DNA of 42,090 nt from Planctomyces sp. SH-PL62 (GTDB lineage Bacteria > Planctomycetota > Planctomycetia > Planctomycetales > Planctomycetaceae). This document shows, piece by piece, positions 26,163 through 33,427 of this stretch. The translations under genes were made by a program, and so were the position numbers. Numbering within the stretch: the stretch's first letter is position 1; every line of letters starts with the position of its first letter. Location of the stretch: positions 1 through 42,090 of the forward strand of contig CAMDEA010000064.1 in assembly GCA_945893045.1 (NCBI GenBank), read 5' to 3'. The notes beneath the pieces are model-generated. The model did not search any database. It had not been told where the DNA came from and saw only the letters and a program-made list of their open reading frames with translations.

Positions 26163-26218
26163 AGCACGACGCGCCAGCAAGTGGTTTGAAGCCGCTCCAC
26201 TCGCTGGCGCGTCGTGCT
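26163..26218. repeat. Palindromic element between helicase and nuclease-like gene
   Basis: 22-nt arms at 26163-26184 (AGCACGACGCGCCAGC...) and 26197-26218 with one mismatch, 12-nt loop, lying 13 nt past the helicase stop. Probably a transcription barrier before the next gene. Confidence 0.85.
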
Positions 26219-26271
26219 ATTTCTCATTACGATCTCATGGTCGAAAAACAAACATTGTAGTGAGCATTGCC

Positions 26272-27081
26272 ATGAAGCAACTTGTCGTAGTTTTCCTCCT
26301 CCTGCTGCTTCCCGGCGGCGTGGTTGCAGCACGAGATGCAGACGCAGCGAAGGTCGAGCTAGGTTCGAAGACGGCAAAAGGAGGGTTCCAGAACGAGGAT
26401 GAAATCCGGGACAAGTTCAACAACTGGATGACCGACGCGGATGCTCGCGCATGGCTTGAGGCGATGAATCATCAGTTTGCCGATGTGAAGAGCGTCTTGG
26501 CGTCAAAGCCGCATGGCGAAAAAGCGGACGTCGAAGTGACCGTCAAAACAAAATCCAGCGAACAAGTCGAACGGATTTCCATCAAGCTCGTCAGCAGTCC
26601 GAACGGTTTCAACCAGATCGACAAACGCTGGCTAAAGACATACGCGACAATGTGGAAGATGCCGCCGGATGCCGTTGAAGCATTGAAGTTGTTCGTCGGT
26701 GAGACGCCGCCGCGCGAATCCAGCCGTGATAAGAGGCGAATGTATCTGGATGAACTGGACCAGAATGCTCGACTGGCTGTTGTGGATTTCTTCACCGCGA
26801 ACAAAGACGAGATTGTTTCCGACCTGCTCGCCGGTGACGGCCTTCACGCCGCCGGCTGGATGATGGTCGCACACAAGGCGACCGACAAACCCAAGTGGGT
26901 CATTCGATCGTCTGCCGATGCGATCAAGTTTTACAGCGACGGCCCGGTGGAGCTCACCAAAGCCGGCAACCTGAAAATCGGCCGCATCACCCTGCAACGC
27001 AAAGGAGGCGACAACGGCCGAGAAACCGCCAAGATGTTGCAGTTCAAAATCAACCCGGTTCAGCTTTTCGACGCGAAATAG
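26272..27081 (+). CDS. HinP1I-like restriction endonuclease homologue with a signal peptide
   Basis: A 269-residue protein. Residues 27-268 match, as I recall it, the type II restriction enzyme HinP1I (recognition GCGC) along its full length: VELGSKTAKGGFQNE, GFNQIDKRW at 112-120, DKRRMYLDELD at 153-163, and LQRKGGDNGRETAKMLQFKI at 241-260. HinP1I uses a Ser-Asp-X18-Gln-X-Lys active site; here it reads Ala-Asp86-X16-Ser103-X-Lys105, so Asp and Lys are kept but Gln is Ser and the loop is two residues shorter. Unlike HinP1I it has an added N-terminus, MKQLVVVFLLLLLPGGVVAA, a textbook Sec signal peptide. No methyltransferase is in the window. Inference: a solitary exported nuclease or nuclease-derived protein. 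The ribosome-binding site is weak; a GTG at 26260 is a possible alternative start that keeps the signal peptide. Confidence 0.82.
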   Translation: MKQLVVVFLLLLLPGGVVAARDADAAKVELGSKTAKGGFQNEDEIRDKFNNWMTDADARAWLEAMNHQFADVKSVLASKPHGEKADVEVTVKTKSSEQVERISIKLVSSPNGFNQIDKRWLKTYATMWKMPPDAVEALKLFVGETPPRESSRDKRRMYLDELDQNARLAVVDFFTANKDEIVSDLLAGDGLHAAGWMMVAHKATDKPKWVIRSSADAIKFYSDGPVELTKAGNLKIGRITLQRKGGDNGRETAKMLQFKINPVQLFDAK

Positions 27082-27111
27082 AAACTGCCTGGCAGTCGGC
27101 AGACGCCGATT

Positions 27112-27357
27112 CTACTCGGCGGTGGCTTTCGCCTGCTTCAACACGAATTCGATCAGCTCTGCGCACTCGAAAAACGACGGCGAGACCTTGTGGCCTTCGC
27201 CGGGGATCAGCTTCACGGTGATCGGGCCACCGCCGGCTTCGTAGTGTTCCTTCAGGATTCGCGTGTTTTCATCGTATGGCACAGCCGCGTCGCCATCGCC
27301 GTGGACGACGAAGATCGGCACCTTGTGTTTCAGCAAGCCCTGCAGGAGGGGCGGCAT
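27112..27357 (-). pseudogene. C-terminal remnant of an alpha/beta-hydrolase
   Basis: 81 codons (MPPLLQGLLKHKVPIFVVHG ...) that look like the last quarter of a dienelactone-hydrolase or prolyl-oligopeptidase-like enzyme: VVHGDGDAAVPYDEN carries the acid residue and GEGHKVS the histidine of the triad. The part with the nucleophile Ser (GxSxG) is absent, and the sequence upstream of 27357 is the promoter region of the divergent DUF1501 gene. Most likely the remains of a deleted gene; a short independent gene is less likely. Confidence 0.6.
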
Positions 27358-27542
27358 TTCGGACCGTTCTCAATGATGCACCGGCCGATCGGATATCCTG
27401 GGAATATGAATCAGCCTGCGCAAGCTCGCAGCGAGACTACTACCGTGTCGTTTGTGCCTATCGAAAGACATTTGAAGGTTGAATTGTTTTCATGCCTCCT
27501 CCAGCCTCGCCGAATAACGAACCGCCATCGAGGAGTTCTGTC

Positions 27543-29015
27543 ATGCAATCAGGTCACGACAATCGCGGTCATTGTGGGATTCATCGCCGAGCCTTCTTGT
27601 CGGATGTCGGCATGGGCTTCACCGGCCTCGCTCTAGGAGCGATGCTGGCTCAAAACCGTGTCTTGCGAGCCGAGGCGGTTCCGGATTGGCGGCCTCCGGA
27701 TGGGCGACCGCACTTCACGCCCAAGGCCAAGAGCGTTGTGTGGCTGTTCATGAACGGCGGAGTTTCGCAGGCGGAGTCGTTCGATCCTAAGCCGGAGCTG
27801 ACGAAATATGCCGGCATGTCGATCAGCGAGACGCCGCATAAGGACGTGCAGAATCCGGAGAAACTCAAACTGGCTCGTGTGACGGTCATCAATGACGCGA
27901 ACGGGCAGCAGCGGAACAAGCTGTATCCGTTGCAGGTTGGCTTTCGGAAGTACGGCGAGAGCGGCATTGAGCTGAGCGATTGGGTGCCGCACGTCGGCGA
28001 GTGCATCGACGACATCGCGGTCGTGCGGTCCATGTTCACGACTGACGACAACCACGGTGCTCAAACGCAGTTTCACTCCGGCCGGCACATGCTCGACGGT
28101 GAGTACCCGACGCTCGGAGCTTGGGTGCATTACGGACTCGGATCGCTGAATGACAACTTGCCACAGTTCCTCTCGCTGGGCAATCGCGAATACTGGAACG
28201 CGAAGGACGGGCACTACCTCGGCCCGGCTCACGATGCGGTGCCAGTGCGAGTCGATCCCAACAATCCGCTCGACTATGGCAAGCCGGCGAAAGACCTGAG
28301 CGTCGAAGAACAACAGATCGGCTTCGAGCTTGTCGGCCGCTTGAATCAGCTCAAGGCGGTCGAGTACCCCAACGACCCGGCGCTGCTGGCTCGGATCAAA
28401 GCCTACGAGTTGGCGTTTCGGATGCAGACATCGGTGCCCGACACCATGAACTTCAGCGTCGAGACGAAAGCCACGCAGGATCTGTACGGCCTCGACGATC
28501 CGGCGACGCGCGATTTCGGAATGCAGATGCTCGCCACGCGACGGTTCATCGAACGGGGCGTGCGGTTCATCCAAGTGCAGCACGGAGCCGGCGGAGCGGG
28601 AGTTTGGGACGCTCACGGCGGCTTAAAGGCCAATCATTCGCGGAACTTCCAAGCGGTCGACAAACCGATCGCCGGATTGCTCAAGGATCTCAAGCAGCGC
28701 GGGCTGCTGGATTCGACGCTCGTGTTGTTCGCCAGTGAGTTCGGCCGCACTCCGGGCACCCAAGGGGCGGACGGCCGCGATCATCACATCTACGGCTTCT
28801 CCGTGTGGCTGGCTGGCGGCGGCATCAAGGGCGGGATCGTTCACGGAGCCACCGACGAGATCGGCTTCCACGCCGTCGAGCACCGGCACTACGTCACCGA
28901 CATCCACGCCACGATCCTGCACCAACTCGGCCTCGACTCGCGGCAACTCGAAGTGCCGGGACGCAAACGGCTCGACATCGACCACGGCAAACCGATTCAT
29001 GAAATCCTGGCGTAG
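27543..29015 (+). CDS. DUF1501 domain protein, Tat-exported
   Basis: A 490-residue member of the large planctomycete DUF1501 group, an alkaline-phosphatase/sulfatase-like fold of unknown reaction. The twin-arginine signal is [21 protein letters not shown] (Arg15-Arg16). Body motifs include [38 protein letters not shown], the metal-site-like [17 protein letters not shown] and GRDHH. ATG 27543 is preferred because GGAG lies 7 nt upstream and the Tat signal then has a normal length; ATG 27492 is an in-frame alternative. Most family members sit beside a DUF1549/DUF1553 cytochrome c-like gene; none is here. Confidence 0.9.
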   Translation: MQSGHDNRGHCGIHRRAFLSDVGMGFTGLALGAMLAQNRVLRAEAVPDWRPPDGRPHFTPKAKSVVWLFMNGGVSQAESFDPKPELTKYAGMSISETPHKDVQNPEKLKLARVTVINDANGQQRNKLYPLQVGFRKYGESGIELSDWVPHVGECIDDIAVVRSMFTTDDNHGAQTQFHSGRHMLDGEYPTLGAWVHYGLGSLNDNLPQFLSLGNREYWNAKDGHYLGPAHDAVPVRVDPNNPLDYGKPAKDLSVEEQQIGFELVGRLNQLKAVEYPNDPALLARIKAYELAFRMQTSVPDTMNFSVETKATQDLYGLDDPATRDFGMQMLATRRFIERGVRFIQVQHGAGGAGVWDAHGGLKANHSRNFQAVDKPIAGLLKDLKQRGLLDSTLVLFASEFGRTPGTQGADGRDHHIYGFSVWLAGGGIKGGIVHGATDEIGFHAVEHRHYVTDIHATILHQLGLDSRQLEVPGRKRLDIDHGKPIHEILA

Positions 29016-29096
29016 CCGAGCGGTAAGGTGACGACAAGTTTTGCCTTAACGCAGTTATTTTGACGTCCAATTCGCGTGTGTTTTGTTTCGGGCCTC

Positions 29097-29162
29097 TGCC
29101 CCAACGGGGCAAAACTCGATAGCCCAGCCTTTGCCCCAACGGGGCAACACTCGATAGCCCAG
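29097..29162. repeat. Direct repeat of a 31-bp hairpin unit
   Basis: TGCCCCAACGGGGCAA followed by ACTCGATAGCCCAG occurs at 29097-29127 and again at 29132-29162 with one difference. Each copy contains the hairpin GCCCC-AAC-GGGGC. The second copy runs into the left end of the transposase element. Confidence 0.85.
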
Positions 29163-29770
29163 GGCGCAGCCCTGGGGAGCGGATCGAACTTGAAACTTGA
29201 AGGCCCAAAGGGCCGTGACTCGTCCTCAATCCCACACATACCGTTCATCCCATGCGAGGCCGTGACGTTCCAAGAACCGTCGATACTCCTCTTGAAACGT
29301 CACCGTGCGATGATGCTCTTCCTGATTGGCGATGTAGGTCTTCACGACCTCCACGTTGGACTGGCTCACGGAGAACGCGCCGTATCCGTTCTGCCAATAG
29401 AAGTCTTTCACCGCCGCACCTTCTTCTTTGATGCGCGCCGAAGAGCTGGTTTTGAGTTCCTCGACGAATTTCGCAATCGTGATCGTGCGGCTGAGATTGC
29501 AGAGAATGTGAACGTGATCTTCCACGACACCAACGATGAGAGACGGACAATCGATGTTCTGCAACGTGCCGACCAAATATCCGGTCATCGTCCCGCGGAG
29601 TTCGGGGGTGTTGAGAAACGGTGTCCGATGTTTGGTGCTGAAGACGACATGCAACAGCGCATTGGCCAATGATTGCGGCATGATTGGCTCTTTCGTTGAG
29701 TCACGGCCCGTTGGGCCTTTTCACTTTCGTGCGTGTCCGTTTCCCAGGGCTGCGCCCTGGGCTATCGAGT
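29149..29770. mobile_element. Y1-transposase element with 73-bp hairpin-bearing inverted repeats
   Basis: The left end 29149-29221 and right end 29698-29770 are imperfect inverted copies. Each carries, from outside in, ACTCGATAGCCCAGGGC, a hairpin CCCAGGGC-NNN-GCCCTGGG (29158-29176; 29743-29761), a variable spacer, and a hairpin GGCCC-NNN-GGGCC followed by GTGACTC (29202-29214; 29705-29717). Between them is a single Y1 transposase gene. Length 622 bp fits an IS200/REP-transposase (RAYT) unit; classical IS200 elements lack long inverted repeats, so the RAYT reading is favoured. Confidence 0.75.
29226..29681 (-). CDS. IS200/REP-type Y1 (HUH) transposase
   Basis: A 151-residue single-strand DNA transposase of the Y1_Tnp family. 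The HUH metal-binding motif is DHVHIL with His56 and His58, and the catalytic tyrosine is Tyr116 in YIANQ, with Gln120 in the Y-x-x-x-Q position used by TnpA proteins. The conserved WQNGYGAFSVS block and the C-terminal ERYVWD ending are also present. Such enzymes nick and join DNA at hairpins formed on one strand. The gene appears complete with no frameshift. Its flanks are inverted copies full of hairpins, which suits this mechanism. Confidence 0.92.
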   Translation of the reverse strand: MPQSLANALLHVVFSTKHRTPFLNTPELRGTMTGYLVGTLQNIDCPSLIVGVVEDHVHILCNLSRTITIAKFVEELKTSSSARIKEEGAAVKDFYWQNGYGAFSVSQSNVEVVKTYIANQEEHHRTVTFQEEYRRFLERHGLAWDERYVWD

Positions 29771-29838
29771 CTCGACCCTTCGGGCCGAAAAATGCGCAAC
29801 CTCGCAGCCCAACAGAACTGACAATCACACTGCGGCAT

Positions 29839-30171
29839 CTAGGCGCACGGCACATCTGCGCTCGCACGACAGTCGAGAACGGCTCTGACAACCGCCGCAA
29901 CGGACTCCGCCGTAATTCCACGAGTTCTACAGTACTTCGATTCAAGCCAATCTTTGAGTTCCTTGGCACCTTTGCTCGCGTTGCACGAGATACAGCATCG
30001 GGCAATGTTCTCTCGTTTGACGATCCGCACGTCATTGATGATGTGCTCCCAAGATGGCTGTAGCCGTCTTGTCGCGTTCGCATCGACAAACTCGACGCCG
30101 CAATAGACACAGCATCGGTCCCGCTTGATGACCTCTCGCTCGAGCCATTCGGGGATGTTCCATTTATTCAC
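29839..30171 (-). CDS. HNH endonuclease domain protein
   Basis: A 110-residue protein with an HNH (treble-clef) nuclease core: CVYCGVEF, then SWEHIINDVRIVKRENIARCCISCNASKG. The zinc cysteines are CxxC twice, and EH, N and the CN-SKG end give the catalytic signature. GTG 30171 is taken as start because AGGGG lies about 8 nt upstream and the protein then begins MNKWNIPEWLERE; the frame is open upstream but overlaps the neighbouring gene. It begins 38 nt after the stop of the vWA gene on the same strand, so the two may share a transcript. It could be a small defence or DNA-processing nuclease. Confidence 0.85.
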   Translation of the reverse strand: MNKWNIPEWLEREVIKRDRCCVYCGVEFVDANATRRLQPSWEHIINDVRIVKRENIARCCISCNASKGAKELKDWLESKYCRTRGITAESVAAVVRAVLDCRASADVPCA

Positions 30172-30209
30172 GCAATTCACCCCTTCGCTGCAATGCTGAG
30201 ATCGCAGAC

Positions 30210-31364
30210 CTACTGAATGACGTGATATTTTCCGCCGTTGTGTTCTGCCAAACCTTGCAGGACTTGCTCGGCGACGAAAATCTCGCGGGTGCGGCGATAG
30301 GTCGCTTCGCCGAGCTTGTTCATGGCCGCGCTCACCTTCTTTTGACGGATCAGTTCCAGGCCGGCCTGTTCCTTGTTCGTGAGCCACGGCTCAAACGCAA
30401 ACGTGTGAATGACCGTCTTCGGCTGCTGAATCGCTTGCACGATGTCGTTGGCATCCCGGCTGAAGCAACCGTCGGTCAGAAAATAGATCACGTCGGGACG
30501 CAGCCGCAGAGCCAACTGCAACGCGGCGGTCGGATCGGTGTCCCCACGGGCCGGCACTTGCTCCATCCAACCCAGGTAGTGCCGCAAGTTCTCAGGCACC
30601 GCCGACACCAGATGATCGGCCGGCATCGGGATCGCCTCGTGATTGAAGAAGATGATGAAGAAACTTTGGTCCGCCTTCAGTTGCGAAACCGAGTTGATCA
30701 GCTCCAGCTTCAACCGGCCAAACCGCGTCTTGGCTTCGCTGTCATGCGGATGATTCATGCTCAGCGAGCAATCCACCACATACACGAACGTCTTCCCTTC
30801 TGCCGCCATTCCGAAGAACGATTTGCCATCGCCCCCGCGTTTGCCGTTTCCCTTTCCGTTGCCACTCCCCTGCCCTTGCCCACGTCCGAAGCCCGGCCCG
30901 ATCGGATTGACCGGCGCTCCCACCGTTTTCGCGAGATCGGAGTTCGCGGCCGCCTCCAAATTCAAACTCGCCAAGGCCGACGTGATCGGGTTGGGAACGT
31001 CCGCTTCCAGAGGCCGGAACTCCGGCAGGAAACCACCGACTGAGCCGCCATCTTCGTTCGACGGTGCCGCGGCCTCTCCGGCGACAATTTCAATCGGTGC
31101 CGAATTCCCGTCGGCCGCGTTCGCCCAACTGGTCTCCAGAATCGCTTCCGAAGAACTCCCCGACTCCGGCAAACACGAAAACGCCGCGCACGCCAGCAGG
31201 CTCAGATGCAACAACAGCGACACTGCGAGTGCTCGGCCAGAGGAATCTTTCAGCCACGCGGGACATTCCGCACGCCGCATCGCCGCCACGAATCGAATCC
31301 GCAGACGCACGACCATTCGCGCGAGCCGATCCAGCGAACAAATCTGTTTGAGCACAGCGATCAC
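30210..31364 (-). CDS. Membrane-anchored von Willebrand factor A domain protein
   Basis: A protein of about 384 residues. A membrane helix lies at about 45-62 (ALAVSLLLHLSLLACAAF) behind an Arg-rich cytoplasmic start. A long linker follows with a Gly/Lys-rich stretch at 155-180 (GRGQGQGSGNGKGNGKRGG), then a vWA domain from about 190 with the MIDAS motif DCSLS at 198-202 and FLTDG further on. Such domains bind Mg2+ and partner proteins. GTG 31364 is preferred because AAGGA lies 7 nt upstream; ATG 31490 in the same frame has GGAGG but only 2 nt away. The HNH gene follows directly. Confidence 0.8.
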   Translation of the reverse strand: MIAVLKQICSLDRLARMVVRLRIRFVAAMRRAECPAWLKDSSGRALAVSLLLHLSLLACAAFSCLPESGSSSEAILETSWANAADGNSAPIEIVAGEAAAPSNEDGGSVGGFLPEFRPLEADVPNPITSALASLNLEAAANSDLAKTVGAPVNPIGPGFGRGQGQGSGNGKGNGKRGGDGKSFFGMAAEGKTFVYVVDCSLSMNHPHDSEAKTRFGRLKLELINSVSQLKADQSFFIIFFNHEAIPMPADHLVSAVPENLRHYLGWMEQVPARGDTDPTAALQLALRLRPDVIYFLTDGCFSRDANDIVQAIQQPKTVIHTFAFEPWLTNKEQAGLELIRQKKVSAAMNKLGEATYRRTREIFVAEQVLQGLAEHNGGKYHVIQ

Positions 31365-31647
31365 AGAGGGATCCTTCGAGGTTGATTCCCTGAATGTCGG
31401 CGAACCACGAGGCCCAGACGGGGAGAACTTAACCGGAGCGAACGCCCGCTGCCAAAGGAAAACCTGGCATAACCGGATCGGGAACCGCATGACCTCCGAA
31501 TGTCTGTCGGCAGCCGACGGGACCGCAGTCGCAGACAACTCTCGGTTTCCGCGGTTGGCTTCGAGCCGGCACAAGAAGCTGCCGGCTTTGTCGGTTTCGC
31601 AGCGGCTCGACTCGTCAGGTGAATACGAACCGCAGTTTTTCTGAATC

Positions 31648-31829
31648 GACCCCATCCGGCTTGCCCGGATGGTGAAGACGATGGCGAGCTAACCGCGAAC
31701 ATCTCACTCCCTGTTTTTCTGCGATCCGCCGCCGGAGGCGGCGGATCGCAGAAAAACAGGAAACTCAAGGAGGGGTCTCCGGGGCTAGCCGGCCATCAGA
31801 TTCACCATCCGGACAAGCCGGATGGGGTC
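31648..31829. repeat. Nested palindromic elements before the vWA gene
   Basis: Outer 29-nt arms at 31648-31676 and 31801-31829 (GACCCCATCCGGCTTGCCC, one mismatch). Between them sits a second, perfect palindrome with 24-nt arms at 31710-31733 and 31737-31760 (CCTGTTTTTCTGCG...) and a 3-nt loop. The outer arm also folds on itself (CATCCGG-CTTGC-CCGGATG). Together with 31365-31647, where no gene is seen, this fills the 474-bp gap between the vWA and ferritin-like genes. Confidence 0.88.
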
Positions 31830-31838
31830 TCGCTTCCA

Positions 31839-33266
31839 TCAAGCCGAACCACTGATCGACTTCAAATCCGCACGAACGTCCGCATAGGTCTGGTCAAACG
31901 CCAGCGCCGCCGGATCAGGCGTCACTCCCCATCGATCGCACGCCGCGCGATACAGCTCCGGCCACCAGTTGCGATGCTGAGTCAGCCCCTCGTCGAGGTA
32001 GTACTGCCACTGACTCAGAATCGTGGACCAGCACCGGTCGCCATAGCTCAGCGCCGTGTTGAGGTTGGGAAACTCGGTGACGTACCACTCGCGGCCGATC
32101 TGCGAGTGCAACACCTCGTCCGCCCAATCGAAATCCTGAATCAGCTTGGCCAACGGGATGTCCGACTGCGTCGCGACCTCCCATTCATAACGCTTTCCGT
32201 TACGCGGCATGAGACCTTGCTCGATGAAGTACAGCACGGCATGTCGATCGCGCGGCCCAAGCTGCGTGTTGAGATTCCGTGACCAGGTGAAGTTGATCGG
32301 GATGCTCGACCAGTCGATCCCCTGGCTGACGAAGCCCACCTCACCGAGCATCGCGTGCCGAGCTTCATCCCACAGTTGCCGGGACAGGTCACGGTAATAC
32401 TTCCACGGCTTCCCCGGCGTCTGATGGATGATGCTGGCCATCATCTCCGGCACGTCAATCTCACGCAGCCGTTTGTAAAACAGCATCAGCACCTTGTCGC
32501 GCGGTGCGAATCGCTCGTCATACAAGAACGCTTCCGGGTTCACGCCGCCGTTGAATGAATCTTGGAAACGAGCATCCCGCTTCGGAACCGGATCAAACTC
32601 AAACGGCTTGGCAGAAAATGTCGATCGCACTTCAACCGATGTCACCGCTTGCCGACCGGACAGTCCGCCCGCCACTGACAGACAATCACCGAGAGAGACC
32701 ACCCAGGCAAGAGTTTCGGCGGTCGCCTCAAACGCTGAGGTCGCCGCCCGGCCGAATTCATGAATGTCGTGCAATTCCAACAGTGCGAATCGAGCGACTC
32801 GTACCGAGGGGGCATCCGCCAACGGATTCGTGGTCGCCATGTAGCACTCGAACGAGTCGATCAGTGCCGGCACCAGTACGCCGTAGGCTCCCCACAACAA
32901 CGCCTCGGTCGTCGGAGCACACAGCACTTCATTGCACAACAATTCCAGCGCCGGATGCGGCACGTTTTCTAAGCCCAGCGGCGGCTCGCGCATCTCGCCG
33001 ACGCGAGTCCGCAACGCGGTCACATGCTCGGCACACAAATAGGCGTGATGGCTGAACGCGGTCTTGAGTTCGTAAAGCGGCTCGGCCGTGATCCGAGCGG
33101 TCAGCAATTCAAACAGCCGCTTGAGGACGTAGTGGTTCCGCTTGTGCCACGACACGCACTCCTCGACCGACATCCCCGGCCGCTGAGCCGCCTCGAAATC
33201 ACACAAGCCCGCCAGCGGAGGGACGCGCGGTGTCGAACAACTTTGAGGCACGATTAAGTCCTTCAT
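31839..33266 (-). CDS. Ferritin-fold (possible di-iron) protein of unknown function
   Basis: A 475-residue protein I cannot name. It is largely helical with two four-helix-like halves. Carboxylate-histidine motifs typical of di-iron ferritin-like proteins are visible: AEH (79-81) and ELHDIHE (164-170) in the first half, DEARHAMLGE (300-309) and DEVLHSQIGREW in the second. The second half has the E-x-x-H pair in two helices, as in rubrerythrin-type sites. No signal peptide is seen. ATG 33266 (MKDLIVPQSC) has no clear ribosome-binding site, and the upstream frame runs through the palindrome at 33277. Metal binding is inference. Confidence 0.7.
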   Translation of the reverse strand: MKDLIVPQSCSTPRVPPLAGLCDFEAAQRPGMSVEECVSWHKRNHYVLKRLFELLTARITAEPLYELKTAFSHHAYLCAEHVTALRTRVGEMREPPLGLENVPHPALELLCNEVLCAPTTEALLWGAYGVLVPALIDSFECYMATTNPLADAPSVRVARFALLELHDIHEFGRAATSAFEATAETLAWVVSLGDCLSVAGGLSGRQAVTSVEVRSTFSAKPFEFDPVPKRDARFQDSFNGGVNPEAFLYDERFAPRDKVLMLFYKRLREIDVPEMMASIIHQTPGKPWKYYRDLSRQLWDEARHAMLGEVGFVSQGIDWSSIPINFTWSRNLNTQLGPRDRHAVLYFIEQGLMPRNGKRYEWEVATQSDIPLAKLIQDFDWADEVLHSQIGREWYVTEFPNLNTALSYGDRCWSTILSQWQYYLDEGLTQHRNWWPELYRAACDRWGVTPDPAALAFDQTYADVRADLKSISGSA

Positions 33267-33276
33267 TTGAGAGGTC

Positions 33277-33341
33277 CGTAGCCTGACTCTCCGAGTCGGG
33301 ACGTCTGCAAGAAAACACCCGACTCGGAGAGTCAGGCTACG
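33277..33341. repeat. Palindromic element CGTAGCCTGACTCTCCGAG
   Basis: 24-nt perfect arms at 33277-33300 and 33318-33341, 17-nt loop, in the divergent gap between the ferritin-like gene and a DUF1501 gene, 11 nt before the first start codon. Confidence 0.88.
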
Positions 33342-33427
33342 AAAGTCGGCTTTGGGCTTTGGCTCTGGATAGTCGATGAGTAAAGTGTTTCCGCAGTCGC
33401 CGAAATGCAATCCCTGGAGATCGAGTC

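Noticed and set aside
26272..27357. A restriction-modification system around the HinP1I homologue
   Set aside because: No methyltransferase motifs (such as PCQ with a nearby FxGxG for cytosine-5 enzymes) occur in neighbouring frames; the neighbours are a helicase, a hydrolase remnant and a DUF1501 protein.
27633..28616. A 327-codon open frame on the minus strand across the first DUF1501 gene
   Set aside because: Antisense shadow; no motif and no ribosome-binding site.
30222..31043. A 273-codon open frame on the plus strand across the vWA gene
   Set aside because: The vWA MIDAS motif and membrane helix are on the minus strand; this frame is Arg/His-rich without motifs.
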